Shown: positions 1-10,779 of the stretch, one piece after another
Layout of the letters: each line of letters begins with the position of its first letter
How positions within the stretch are numbered: the first letter of the stretch is position 1
Assembly (NCBI RefSeq): GCF_003100395.1
Contig: NZ_CP029210.1
Span: 3,100,001 to 3,164,000, forward strand
Length of the DNA: 64,000 nucleotides
Direction of reading: 5' to 3'
Source: Aquabacterium olei
GTDB lineage: Bacteria > Pseudomonadota > Gammaproteobacteria > Burkholderiales > Burkholderiaceae_C
Made by a program: the position numbers and the translations under genes
The notes under the pieces: model-generated
Databases searched by the model: none
What the model was told of the DNA's origin: nothing
What the model saw: the letters and a program-made list of their open reading frames with translations, nothing else

Positions 1-181
1 CTTTGACGACCTCCAGGCATTCCTGCGACGCTTTCAGGCGCGACAGCAGGCTGCCCAGCGCGCCCGCACGCTGCATGGCGCTCTGAACGGGCGGAACGTC
101 AGGCACCATGGGCCGCAGCACGGCCGGCCGGAAGGTGCCGGTCGGGCGGGAGCCGGTGGGGGGCTTGTCTCGCGTGCTCAT
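1..181 (-). CDS. DciA-like (DUF721) protein, 5' part only
   Basis: The reading frame starts at an ATG on the minus strand and runs off the left edge, giving about 60 residues that begin MSTRDKPPTGSRPTG. The segment LGSLLSRLKASQECLEVVK resembles the N-terminal helix of the DUF721/DciA family, which loads or regulates the replicative helicase in bacteria lacking DnaC. Position supports this: in Burkholderiales a DUF721 gene commonly lies divergent from an M23 peptidase gene just upstream of secA, as here. Only the N-terminal third is visible, so the family call rests on a short segment plus context. Confidence 0.6.
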   Translation of the reverse strand, partial: MSTRDKPPTGSRPTGTFRPAVLRPMVPDVPPVQSAMQRAGALGSLLSRLKASQECLEVVK

Positions 182-225
182 GGAGAGGGGATGTACCGCA
201 GTTCGAGGTGAAGGGGCAACAGGCC

Positions 226-1209
226 ATGCAGATTCTGATCACGACGAGCGCACTCAGCCGCCCCCGTATTGTGCAGTTCACGCCCTGGGGGCTGGTGCTG
301 ACCTTGCTGGCGCTCGCCATCCCGATGATGGTGCTGAGCCTGGCGCTGTACCACGCGGTGGTGCTGAAGGCGGCACACGAACGCTGGCCGGTGATCTCCG
401 AAGCGGTGCGCTACTTCGAGCGCCAGGACCGCGCGCAGCGCGACCGCTATGTGCGCGAGAACCTCGACGCCATGGCCGAGAAAGTGGGCGACCTGCAGGC
501 GCGCCTGCTGCGCCTGGAAACCGTGAGCGAGCGCGTGGCCGGCATGGCGGGCATCAAGCCCGATGAACTCAAGCGCATGGAAGCCGCCCCGGCCGGCCCT
601 GCCGGCGGCCCGCTGGTGAGCCTGCGCGAGCCGCGCGCATCGGCCGCGTCCCTCGACGACCTCAGCCACAGCCTCGACCACCTGCAGTCGTTGAGCGACC
701 GGCACGCCGACGTATTCACGCTGATCGAATCCCGCCTGTTCGAGAAACGCCTGGAGGCGTTGATGGTGCCCAGCTCGGCCCCGGTGAACGGCCCGGTGGG
801 ATCCGGCTTCGGCTTTCGCTCCGACCCCTTCACCGGCCGCCCGGCACTGCACACCGGGCTCGACTACCCGGCCGACGTCGGCACACCGATCCTGGCGGCC
901 GCGGGGGGCGTCGTCGTGTCGGCCGGACCGCACCCTCAGTACGGCCTGCTGGTGGAGATCGAACACGGCAAGGGCCTGATGACGCGCTACGCGCACACGT
1001 CGCGCATGCTGGTCAAGCAAGGTGACATCGTCAAGCGCGGCCAACAGGTCGCCGAGGTGGGCAACACCGGGCGCTCGACCGGGCCGCATCTGCACTTCGA
1101 GGTGCTGGTGGAAGGCGTGCAGCAGAACCCGGCCAAGTTCCTCGCGCAGCAAGGCGGCACACCCGTTGCCCCGCGCGTGGCGGGGGCCAGGCCGATGCAG
1201 TTACAGTAA
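226..1209 (+). CDS. M23 family metallopeptidase (LytM type)
   Basis: Envelope peptidase of 327 residues, expected to cut peptidoglycan cross-links or activate amidases in the periplasm. One membrane segment lies near residues 20-45 (WGLVLTLLALAIPMMVLSLAL), followed by a helical, probably coiled-coil region, then a C-terminal LytM domain. The zinc ligands are visible: HTGLDYP (HxxxD) and HLHFEV (HxH), with the typical GNTGRSTGPHLH context. An in-frame GTG lies 18 nt upstream, but ATG at 226 is better placed behind AAGGGGCAACAGG and gives the family-like start MQILITTSALSRPR. It is divergent from the dciA-like gene and 6 nt ahead of the next small gene. Confidence 0.88.
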   Translation: MQILITTSALSRPRIVQFTPWGLVLTLLALAIPMMVLSLALYHAVVLKAAHERWPVISEAVRYFERQDRAQRDRYVRENLDAMAEKVGDLQARLLRLETVSERVAGMAGIKPDELKRMEAAPAGPAGGPLVSLREPRASAASLDDLSHSLDHLQSLSDRHADVFTLIESRLFEKRLEALMVPSSAPVNGPVGSGFGFRSDPFTGRPALHTGLDYPADVGTPILAAAGGVVVSAGPHPQYGLLVEIEHGKGLMTRYAHTSRMLVKQGDIVKRGQQVAEVGNTGRSTGPHLHFEVLVEGVQQNPAKFLAQQGGTPVAPRVAGARPMQLQ

Positions 1210-1215
1210 GCGCCG

Positions 1216-1524
1216 ATGACGCTCCGCAAGGCCCCCCGCTGGGGCTGGCACCTGCTGCTGGCCCTGTTGATGCTGCTGATGCAGCAGGGGGCGGTGCGCC
1301 ATGGTGTGGCCCATCACCTGAAGGGTGAAGAGGGCGCCGCGGCGCACCAGATCTGTCTCGACTGCCTGGCGTTCCACGCGGGCGACCAGGCCGTGGCCAG
1401 CGACACCACAGTGGTGCCGTTGCTGGCCTTGCAGCATGGCCCCACTGTGGCCGTGCTGCCCACGGACCGCACGACCGCCGCGCCTGCGGCCTATCTGGCC
1501 CGCGCCCCTCCCTCCCTCGGCTGA
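1216..1524 (+). CDS. Small membrane-anchored Cys/His protein (DUF2946-like)
   Basis: Encodes 102 residues beginning 6 nt after the M23 peptidase stop, so probably co-transcribed with it. A hydrophobic N-terminal segment (residues 11-24) is followed by HGVAHH and by the motif HQICLDCLAFHAG, a His/Cys arrangement like that of DUF2946 proteins found beside metal genes. The next genes are an outer-membrane barrel and a ZnuA/ZnuB-like pair, so a role in binding or sensing a metal at the envelope is a reasonable inference. No enzyme motif is visible and the family call is tentative. Confidence 0.6.
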   Translation: MTLRKAPRWGWHLLLALLMLLMQQGAVRHGVAHHLKGEEGAAAHQICLDCLAFHAGDQAVASDTTVVPLLALQHGPTVAVLPTDRTTAAPAAYLARAPPSLG

Positions 1525-1542
1525 CACCGTTCTGTTCTGTAC

Positions 1543-1564
1543 GCAGGGGCCCACCGGCCCCTGC
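1543..1564 (+). promoter_or_regulatory. Leader hairpin 1 upstream of the barrel gene
   Basis: Perfect 9-bp stem GCAGGGGCC/GGCCCCTGC with a CACC loop, lying 18 nt after the stop of the small Cys/His gene. No U-run follows, so it is not a canonical terminator. It is the first of two hairpins in the 98-nt gap. Confidence 0.55.
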
Positions 1565-1581
1565 AACCCGTGTCTGTCTGA

Positions 1582-1620
1582 CCCGGCGCGCCTTGACGTG
1601 CGCCGGGCGTGGAGTTTTTT
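1582..1620 (+). promoter_or_regulatory. Leader hairpin 2 with U-run, next to the RBS
   Basis: Stem CCCGGCGC/GCGCCGGG (1582-1589 with 1600-1607), then CGTGGAG and a T-run just before the ATG at 1623. The stem ends a few bases before the GGAG ribosome-binding site at 1611-1614. It could act as an attenuator or block translation. This is inferred from sequence only. Confidence 0.45.
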
Positions 1621-1622
1621 TC

Positions 1623-3068
1623 ATGTTTGCCCCCTCTCTCTCTGCGGCCCGTGTCCGCGCCCTGACCCTCGCCATGGCCTCGGTCGGACTGATGAGCCCC
1701 GCACTCGCCAATCCCACGCTGGCCGATGTGCAACGCCAGTTGGACGAATTGCGCGCGCAGTACGACGCCCGCATCCAGGCCCTGGAGGCGCAACTGAAAG
1801 CGGCGCAAGCCCGAGCCGCGCAGCCGGGGCAGTCGACCGCGCAAGCCCTAGAAGCCCCCGCCGACGGCGCAGCCCCCAGCCCGGCGCCCGCCACACCGCC
1901 GGCCACCTTCGCCCGCAAGGCGCGGCAAGCAGCCGACAACAGCTTCAACCCGCAGGTGTCGCTCATCCTCAGCGGCGTCTACACCAACCTGCAGCGTGAC
2001 CCCGAGAGCTGGTCGATCGGCGGCTTCCAGCCCGGTGGCGAGGAGATCGGCCCGGGCGAGCGCGGCTTGAGCCTGGCCGAGTCGGAACTGGTGCTGAGCG
2101 CCAACATCGACCCCTGGTTCTACGGCAAGGCCACCCTGGCCGTGACCGGCGACAGCGAGATCGAGGTGGAAGAGGCCTTCGTGCAGACCCGTGCCCTGCC
2201 GGACGGCACCACCGTGAAGGCCGGCCGCTTCTATTCCGGCCTGGGCTACCTGAACGAGCAGCATCCCCACACCTGGGATTTCGTGGACGCGCCGGTGGTG
2301 TACCAGGCCATGCTGGGCGGCCAGTTCAAGCAGGACGGTGTGCAGGGCCGCTGGGTGCTGCCCACCGACCAGTTCGTGCAGCTGGGGCTGGAGCTGGGCC
2401 GGGGCAATGGCTTCCCGGGCACGGAGCGCAACCGCAATGCGGCGGGCGCCCTGACCCTGACCGCGCACACAGGCGGCGACATCGGGATCAGCCACAGCTG
2501 GCGAGCCGGCGCGAGCTGGCTGCAGACCAGCGCGCAGGGACGGGAGTGGCAAGACACCAACCTTGATGGCGACACGGTGCGCAACAGCTTCACCGGCAAG
2601 AGCCGCATCTGGGCCTTGGATGGCGTGTGGAAGTGGGCGCCGAACGGCAACGCCACGCGCACGAACTTCAAGCTGCAGGGCGAGTACTTCCGTCGGAAGG
2701 AAACAGGCAACGTCAATTACGCGTTGAATGACGACGGTGTGAGCGCCAATTCAGACGCCTACCGCAGCGCCCAGTCCGGCTGGTACGTCCAAGGCGTCTA
2801 CCAGTTCATGCCGCGCTGGCGCGTGGGCCTGCGCCACGAGCAGCTCGACAGCGGCACCGTGAACTACGGTGGCAATGGCGCCTTCCTGAGCAACCCGGAC
2901 CACCAGCCCAAGCGCACCAGCGCCATGGTGGACTGGTCGCTCAGCGAGTTCAGCCGCTGGCGCCTGCAGTACAACCAGGATCAGGTCCGTCTGGGTGGCA
3001 TCAAGGACAACCAGATCTTCCTGCAGTACATCATGAGCCTGGGGGCCCATGGCGCCCACGCCTTCTGA
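1623..3068 (+). CDS. Outer-membrane beta-barrel (porin-like) protein
   Basis: Encodes 481 residues from the ATG at 1623, preceded by GGAG at 8 nt. An upstream in-frame start at 1593 would put charged residues before the signal and lies inside hairpin 2. A signal peptide ends near MSPALA (residue 29). It is followed by a short coiled coil (ADVQRQLDELRAQYDARI) and then a long region rich in alternating aromatic and polar residues typical of beta-strands, ending in ...GAHGAHAF with a terminal aromatic residue as in porins. The arrangement resembles OprP-type porins. The next genes are a metal-binding protein and a metal permease, so it may be the outer-membrane route for the same metal; substrate unknown. 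Confidence 0.7.
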   Translation: MFAPSLSAARVRALTLAMASVGLMSPALANPTLADVQRQLDELRAQYDARIQALEAQLKAAQARAAQPGQSTAQALEAPADGAAPSPAPATPPATFARKARQAADNSFNPQVSLILSGVYTNLQRDPESWSIGGFQPGGEEIGPGERGLSLAESELVLSANIDPWFYGKATLAVTGDSEIEVEEAFVQTRALPDGTTVKAGRFYSGLGYLNEQHPHTWDFVDAPVVYQAMLGGQFKQDGVQGRWVLPTDQFVQLGLELGRGNGFPGTERNRNAAGALTLTAHTGGDIGISHSWRAGASWLQTSAQGREWQDTNLDGDTVRNSFTGKSRIWALDGVWKWAPNGNATRTNFKLQGEYFRRKETGNVNYALNDDGVSANSDAYRSAQSGWYVQGVYQFMPRWRVGLRHEQLDSGTVNYGGNGAFLSNPDHQPKRTSAMVDWSLSEFSRWRLQYNQDQVRLGGIKDNQIFLQYIMSLGAHGAHAF

Positions 3069-3087
3069 CATGCGAAGGGAGATCACC

Positions 3088-4023
3088 ATGCATCACCGCT
3101 CCTTGAGGGCCTTGCAACGGGCAGGGGCTACAGCGTGGCTGGCCCTGGCCGCCACGCTCGCCACACCGGCCCACGCCCTGCAGGTCTTCGCGTGCGAGCC
3201 CGAGTGGGCCGCGCTGACCCGCGAGCTGGCTGGCGACAAGGCCACCGTCTACACCGCCACCACGGCCCTGCAGGACCCGCACCAGATTCAGGCTCGCCCC
3301 AGCCTGATCGCGGCAGTGCGCAAGGCCGAGTTGTTGGTCTGCACCGGCGCCGAACTGGAAGCCGGCTGGCTACCCGTGCTGCTGCGCCAGGCCGCCAACC
3401 CGGCCGTGGACGACGGCAAGCCTGGGCAACTGATGGCCGCCGACTTCGTGCGCAAGCTCGATGTGCCGACCCGGCTCGACCGGGCCGACGGCGACGTGCA
3501 CGCCGCCGGCAACCCCCACATCCAGACCGACCCGCGCAACATCGGTCTGGTGGCGCAGGCGCTGGGGCAGCGGCTGACCCAGCTGGACCCGGCCAACGCC
3601 GCGCACTACCGCAGCCGGCTGGCAGACTTCCAGACCCGCTGGCAGGCAGCCACCCACCGCTGGACGCAGGCCGCCGCACCCCTCAAAGGCGTGCCGATTG
3701 CGGTGCAGCACCGCGGCTTCCCCTATCTGGAAGCGTGGCTCGGCCTGCAGCAGGTGGCCGCGCTCGAACCCAAGCCCGGGGTCGAGCCCAGCAGCGCCCA
3801 TCTGGCCGATGTGCTGCGCCAGCTGCAGCAACAGCCTGCGCGGATGATTCTGCGGGCTGCCTACAACGAGGGCCGGGGCGCACAGTGGCTGGCCGAGCGC
3901 GCCCGCATCCCCGTGGTGACGCTGCCGTACACCGTGGGTGGCAGCGAGCGGGCCAAGGACCTCTTCGGCCTGTTCGACGACACCCTGGACCAGCTGCTCA
4001 AGGCCACCGGGCCCACGAAGTAA
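3088..4023 (+). CDS. ZnuA-like metal ABC transporter substrate-binding protein
   Basis: Encodes 311 residues with a signal peptide ending at about ALATPAHA (residue 30). It belongs to the cluster A-I binding proteins that capture Zn(II) or Mn(II) in the periplasm. Candidate metal ligands are H65 (DPHQIQ), H144 (GNPHIQ) and H208 (VQHRGF), which match the three-His pattern of the family. The usual His-rich loop of ZnuA is missing, which may mean a different metal or affinity. The start at 3088 has a strong AAGGGAGA ribosome-binding site; the frame opens earlier, overlapping the barrel gene. The permease gene follows after 9 nt. No ATPase gene is present nearby. Confidence 0.85.
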   Translation: MHHRSLRALQRAGATAWLALAATLATPAHALQVFACEPEWAALTRELAGDKATVYTATTALQDPHQIQARPSLIAAVRKAELLVCTGAELEAGWLPVLLRQAANPAVDDGKPGQLMAADFVRKLDVPTRLDRADGDVHAAGNPHIQTDPRNIGLVAQALGQRLTQLDPANAAHYRSRLADFQTRWQAATHRWTQAAAPLKGVPIAVQHRGFPYLEAWLGLQQVAALEPKPGVEPSSAHLADVLRQLQQQPARMILRAAYNEGRGAQWLAERARIPVVTLPYTVGGSERAKDLFGLFDDTLDQLLKATGPTK

Positions 4024-4032
4024 GGCGCATCG

Positions 4033-4812
4033 ATGCTCGACCACTGGCACCCGCTCGACTGGAGCATCGTCGGCCCCGCCCTCGTGGCGGGGCTGCTGGT
4101 GCTCGCCACCCACGTGCCGCTGGGCATGCAGGTGCTGCGCAAGGGCATCGTCTTCATCGACCTGGCGATCGCCCAGATTGCCGGGCTGGGCGTGATCGCG
4201 GCCGATGCCCTGGGCTGGGAAGCGCAGGGCTGGGGCGTGCAGCTGGCGGCCGCCTCGGCCGCGCTGGTGGGTGCCGCGCTGATGACCTGGCTGGAGCGCC
4301 GCTGGCCCGACGTGCAGGAAGCCCTGATCGGTGCCCTGTTCGTGCTGGCCAGCAGCGTGGGCCTGCTGTTGCTGGCGGGCAACCCGCACGGCGGCGAGCA
4401 CCTCAAGGACCTGCTGGTGGGCCAGATCCTGTGGGTGACCCCGTCGCAGCTGCTCGGCATGGCCGCCCTCACGGCGGTCTTGCTCGCGCTGTGGTTCGGC
4501 GCCCGCGAGCGGCTGGGCAGCACCGGCTTCTATGTCCTCTTCGCGCTGGCGGTGACGGCCTCGGTGCAGCTGGTGGGCGTCTACCTGGTTTTCAGCAGCC
4601 TCATCATGCCGGCCCTGGCGGTGCGGCGCGCGCCCACCCGGTGGCGACTGCCGGTGGCGTGGGGGCTGGGCGCGACGGCCTACCTGCTGGGCCTGGCCCT
4701 CTCGGCGGTGCTCGATCTGCCGTCGGGCGCCGTCGTGGTGGTCGCGATGGCCGCGTGTGCGATGGGCGTGGCCAGCCTCATGCCCACCGCCAGGTCCGCG
4801 CCTGAAGCCTGA
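4033..4812 (+). CDS. ZnuB-like metal ABC transporter permease
   Basis: Inner-membrane permease of 259 residues with about 7-8 hydrophobic segments, of the ABC-3 family (ZnuB/MntB/TroC). Segments such as LPLGMQVLRKGIVFIDLAIAQ and FYVLFALAVTASVQLVGVYL fit the family. It follows the binding-protein gene by 9 nt and is surely co-transcribed with it. An ATP-binding subunit would normally be adjacent, but the next gene is secA and none is found on either strand here, so the ATPase must be encoded elsewhere or shared with another transporter. Confidence 0.85.
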   Translation: MLDHWHPLDWSIVGPALVAGLLVLATHVPLGMQVLRKGIVFIDLAIAQIAGLGVIAADALGWEAQGWGVQLAAASAALVGAALMTWLERRWPDVQEALIGALFVLASSVGLLLLAGNPHGGEHLKDLLVGQILWVTPSQLLGMAALTAVLLALWFGARERLGSTGFYVLFALAVTASVQLVGVYLVFSSLIMPALAVRRAPTRWRLPVAWGLGATAYLLGLALSAVLDLPSGAVVVVAMAACAMGVASLMPTARSAPEA

Positions 4813-4901
4813 CGCGCCTGCCCACCTTCCCCCCGAAACCGGGGCGGGGAAAGCCCCCCGCAGCGGCCCCGGCCACCGTCGCAGGGGCGTCACCCCCGGG
4901 T

Positions 4902-4909
4902 GCTACACT
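4902..4909 (+). promoter_or_regulatory. Extended -10 promoter element upstream of secA
   Basis: TGCTACACT (from 4901) is an extended -10 type element about 75 bp before the secA ATG. No convincing -35 is seen. Two GC-rich short hairpins (4831-4844 and just after) lie between the permease stop and this element but lack U-runs. Confidence 0.35.
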
Positions 4910-4985
4910 TTTTCGCTTTGGTTGACTGGGGCAAGGTGCCCCCGCCAGCCGGCGTGCAAAGCCGATCGATTGGATAGATTCCTCC

Positions 4986-7730
<2,745 letters not shown>

Positions 7731-7757
7731 TCCGCCCGCGCCTGAGAGACCGACACC

Positions 7758-8987
7758 ATGCCCGTCAACCTGACCGCCCCCAACCCCGCTGACCTGCACC
7801 CCGTTCCCGGCGTCAAGCTGGGCATCACGATGGCGGGCGTGCGCAAGGCCAACCGCCGCGACTTGACCGTGATCACACTGGAGCCCGGCAGCGCCGTGGC
7901 CGGCGTGTTCACAAAGAACCGCTATTGCGCCGCCCCGGTGCAGCTGTGCCGCGAGCACCTGGCCGCCAACGCCGACATCCGCGCGCTGGTGATCAACACC
8001 GGCAATGCCAACGCCGGCACGGGCGAAGACGGCCTGGTCCGCGCGCGCCAGACCTGCATCGCCATGGCCCGTCTGCTGAACGTGTCGCCCGAGCAGGTGC
8101 TGCCGTTCTCGACCGGCGTGATCATGGAAACGCTGCCGGTGGACCGCATTGAAGCCGGCCTGCCCGCCGCCCTGGCCGATGCCAAGGCCGACAACTGGGC
8201 CGTGGCCGCCGAAGGCATCATGACGACCGACACCCTCCCCAAGGGTGCCTCGAAGCAGGTGCAGATCAGTGGACAGACCGTGACCATCACCGGCATCAGC
8301 AAGGGCGCCGGCATGATCAAGCCCAACATGGCCACCATGCTGGGCTACCTGGCCACCGACGCGAACATCGCGCCGGCCCTGCTGCAGCCGCTGGTGACCG
8401 AGGCCGCCAACGCCTCGTTCAACCGCATCACCATCGACGGCGACACCTCGACCAACGACAGCTTCGTGCTGATCGCGACCCGCCAGGCCAAGCACGCCGA
8501 GATCAACAGCCTGGACTCGGCCGATGCTCAGGTGCTGCGCGCCGCCCTGATCGAGGTCGCCCAGAAGCTGGCCCAGGCCATCGTGCGCGACGGCGAAGGC
8601 GCCACCAAGTTCATCAGCATCACGGTGGAAGGCGGCCGTGACGAGGCCGAGTGCGCACTCGCGGCCTATGCCATTGCCCACTCGCCGCTGGTCAAGACCG
8701 CGTTCTTCGCCTCCGACCCCAACCTGGGCCGCATCCTGGCCGCGGTGGGCTATGCCGGCATCGACGACCTCGACCAGAACCTGATCGAGATGCACCTGGA
8801 CGACGTGCACGTGGTGACGAAGGGCGGCCGCAACCCTGCCTACCGCGAGGAAGACGGCCAGCGCGTGATGAAGCAGAGCGAAATCGGCATCCGCGTGAAC
8901 CTGGGCCGGGGCACGGCGCAGACCACCGTGTGGACCTGCGACCTCTCGCACGACTACGTGAGCATCAACGCCGACTACCGCAGCTGA
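7758..8987 (+). CDS. argJ: Bifunctional glutamate N-acetyltransferase / amino-acid acetyltransferase ArgJ
   Basis: Enzyme of arginine synthesis that moves the acetyl group from N-acetylornithine to glutamate and can also acetylate glutamate from acetyl-CoA. The 409-residue precursor cleaves itself at the conserved [14 protein letters not shown] site; Thr193 becomes the nucleophile of the beta chain. The glycine-rich [10 protein letters not shown] oxyanion region is also present. Whether it has one or both activities cannot be told from sequence. It lies 27 nt after secA, a common order in Burkholderiales, and is followed by ssrA. Confidence 0.97.
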   Translation: MPVNLTAPNPADLHPVPGVKLGITMAGVRKANRRDLTVITLEPGSAVAGVFTKNRYCAAPVQLCREHLAANADIRALVINTGNANAGTGEDGLVRARQTCIAMARLLNVSPEQVLPFSTGVIMETLPVDRIEAGLPAALADAKADNWAVAAEGIMTTDTLPKGASKQVQISGQTVTITGISKGAGMIKPNMATMLGYLATDANIAPALLQPLVTEAANASFNRITIDGDTSTNDSFVLIATRQAKHAEINSLDSADAQVLRAALIEVAQKLAQAIVRDGEGATKFISITVEGGRDEAECALAAYAIAHSPLVKTAFFASDPNLGRILAAVGYAGIDDLDQNLIEMHLDDVHVVTKGGRNPAYREEDGQRVMKQSEIGIRVNLGRGTAQTTVWTCDLSHDYVSINADYRS

Positions 8988-9063
8988 TTGCGGCCGGGGC
9001 ACTTGAAACGGGGCGGAACAGCCCCATGTTCCATTCAGACCAGCAAGGTCGGACGATCCGGCC

Positions 9064-9069
9064 TACAAT
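9064..9069 (+). promoter_or_regulatory. -10 element of ssrA
   Basis: TACAAT lies 14 nt before the first base of the tmRNA. The -35 is weak. The element sits in the 96-nt gap after argJ, so ssrA has its own promoter. Confidence 0.55.
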
Positions 9070-9083
9070 GGTCTTCTTTTCCT

Positions 9084-9455
9084 GGGGCCGACCTGGTTTC
9101 GACGTGGGTACGGATTCGGGACAGGGCATGTCGAGGACCAGCCACCTCGTAAATCCATCTGGAAACAAAGTAACTGCAAACGACGAATCGTTCGCACTCG
9201 CCGCTTAACACCGGTGAGCCTCTCGACAGTTGGCCTATGGGCTGTGTCTGAGTCGCAAGACAAAGACTGAGAGGTCATTCACATAGGCTGGGTCTGAGCC
9301 GGGTCACTCGGTTCAGGTCGAGATTCAGTGACTGGCTGACCTGGTAGCGTGCCGCTGCGCGATCAGGTTGGTGAGATCCAAATCAGACGGCTACACATGT
9401 AGAACTGCTCGATGATGGCTTACGGACGGGGGTTCAATTCCCCCCGGCTCCACCA
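9084..9455 (+). ncRNA. ssrA: tmRNA (SsrA), one-piece
   Basis: Rescues stalled ribosomes by trans-translation with SmpB. The 5' end GGGGCCGACCTGGTTTCGACG pairs with the 3' end CGGCTCC to form the tRNA-Ala-like acceptor stem, and the T-arm GGGGGTTCAATTCCCCC is intact. CCA is encoded at 9453-9455. The tag frame begins at the resume codon GCA (9176) and ends with TAA at 9206-9208, giving ANDESFALAA after the tRNA-borne alanine. The 372-nt size and unbroken order show the standard one-piece form. Confidence 0.97.
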
Positions 9456-9463
9456 CACACCTG

Positions 9464-9494
9464 AAAACCCGACCCTTGGTGGTCGGGTTTTTTT
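9464..9494 (+). terminator. Rho-independent terminator of ssrA
   Basis: Stem AACCCGACC/GGTCGGGTT with a 6-nt loop and a run of T from 9488. It starts 9 nt after the tmRNA 3' end. Confidence 0.92.
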
Positions 9495-9596
9495 ATGGGC
9501 GCTGCGCCACCGGCCGAGCTGCCTTGCGCTGTCGCAAAACACATGCTGCGCGTGCGCCTAGGATGGTGTTGCCCCTGCACCATCACGGAGCCTTCT

Positions 9597-10157
9597 ATGC
9601 GCTCACGGTCTTGCCTGCTCGCCATCCTGCTGTCCTGCGCGCTGGTCACCGCGCGCGGGGAGGAGCGCCCCGCGGATGCGCAACCCGTACCCTGCTCGGC
9701 CGGCAAGTCCCTCGGCAACCGATACACCCCGGTGAACCTGTATCTAGGCGCGGTCGAGTGCGCGAAGCAGCCAGCCACGTTCGAGGCGGCCACGAACATG
9801 TTCGTGTTGGCCGGCGTCTACGGGCGCTACGACATCCTTCGGGTGAAGGACGAGTCAGCCCACCAGGCCGTGTCGGTGATGCGCATGGCCATAGACGGCC
9901 ACCTCAGCAACGCCTTCCGCCAGCATCTGCGCCACATGGCGGGCTCGGAGCTGGGCAAGCTGCAGCTGTGTGCCATGGTGCAGCGCGCCGGCCCACCGGC
10001 CTACTTCCCGAGCTACATGGTGCAGCACGGGCTGCATTCCACACAGGCCGCACTGCAGGGACGGGCGCCGGCCTCCCCGCTGCACGAAGACCTGGACACG
10101 CAGGCCGCCTGGACCGAGGCCGTGGAAGGCTATCTGCACTGCCGCGAAGCCCGGTAA
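9597..10157 (+). CDS. Secreted hypothetical protein with four cysteines
   Basis: Not recognised. Encodes 186 residues from an ATG at 9597 with ACGGAG 6 nt upstream; the frame is open further upstream but the signal peptide (MRSRSCLLAILLSCALVTA) begins here. The mature part has cysteines at about 33, 55, 125 and 182, so two disulfides are possible in the periplasm. It is alpha-helical in appearance, with a helical middle (FRQHLRHMAGSELGKLQLC). It stands alone between the ssrA terminator and the convergent Lrp-type gene, whose stop is 9 nt away. No function can be assigned. Confidence 0.7.
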   Translation: MRSRSCLLAILLSCALVTARGEERPADAQPVPCSAGKSLGNRYTPVNLYLGAVECAKQPATFEAATNMFVLAGVYGRYDILRVKDESAHQAVSVMRMAIDGHLSNAFRQHLRHMAGSELGKLQLCAMVQRAGPPAYFPSYMVQHGLHSTQAALQGRAPASPLHEDLDTQAAWTEAVEGYLHCREAR

Positions 10158-10166
10158 GCAGCGCGT

Positions 10167-10637
10167 TCAGCCCTCGACCGGCAGCACCAGCGTTTCCTTG
10201 ATCTCTTCCATCACCACGTAGCTGCGCGATTCGGTCGCGCCCGGCAGCTTGAGCAGGATCTCGCCCAGCAGGCGGCGGTACTGCGACATCTCGGCAATGC
10301 GGGCCTTGACGAGGAAGTCGAAGTCACCCGAGACGAGGTGGCACTCGAGCACATGGGGCACGTGGCCGATCTGCGCCTTGACCTGGTTGAACACCTCGTC
10401 GGACTTGATCGCCATCTTCAGCTCGACGAACACCAGCATGGCCTGGCCCACGGCCCCGGGGTTCAGACGTGCGTGGTAGCCGGTGATCACGCCTTCGCGT
10501 TCCAGGCGTCGCACGCGCTCGGTGCACGGGGTGGGCGACAGCCCCACGCGCTCGGCCAGCTCGGTCATCGAAAGCCGGCCTTCCCGCTGCAGGTGGGCAA
10601 GGATGCGGCGGTCCAGGCGATCGAGTTCTCGGGTCAT
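10167..10637 (-). CDS. Lrp/AsnC family transcriptional regulator
   Basis: DNA-binding regulator of 156 residues. The N-terminal winged helix-turn-helix (LDRRILAHLQREGRLSMTEL, then ELAERVGLSPTPCTERV) is followed by the RAM/AsnC ligand-binding domain (residues 70-150), the standard Lrp architecture. It is divergent from the D-amino-acid dehydrogenase gene across a 142-bp gap that contains inverted repeats. In other proteobacteria Lrp-like regulators (Lrp, DadR, BkdR) control dadA in response to alanine or leucine, so control of dadA and of itself is the likely role. Confidence 0.93.
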   Translation of the reverse strand: MTRELDRLDRRILAHLQREGRLSMTELAERVGLSPTPCTERVRRLEREGVITGYHARLNPGAVGQAMLVFVELKMAIKSDEVFNQVKAQIGHVPHVLECHLVSGDFDFLVKARIAEMSQYRRLLGEILLKLPGATESRSYVVMEEIKETLVLPVEG

Positions 10638-10673
10638 GGTGGCTTTCCCCCGCGTGACTTTGTTTGGTAGTGA

Positions 10674-10717
10674 TTTTCACTGCAGAGCGCCTGCCATGGC
10701 AACAAAGTCAGTGAAAA
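10674..10717. promoter_or_regulatory. Inverted repeat, candidate Lrp-type operator
   Basis: TTTTCACTG (10674-10682) and CAGTGAAAA (10709-10717) form a perfect 9-bp inverted repeat with centres about 35 bp apart. A further partial copy, ACAGTGAA, lies at 10738-10745. They sit between the divergent Lrp-type and dadA genes. Helical phasing and repetition suit cooperative Lrp binding. Confidence 0.5.
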
Positions 10718-10779
10718 GCCCCACACCCGTTTTCTTACAGTGAAGCCGTGGGCCTTGGACGGCCCGTGAGGGGTGTGAC

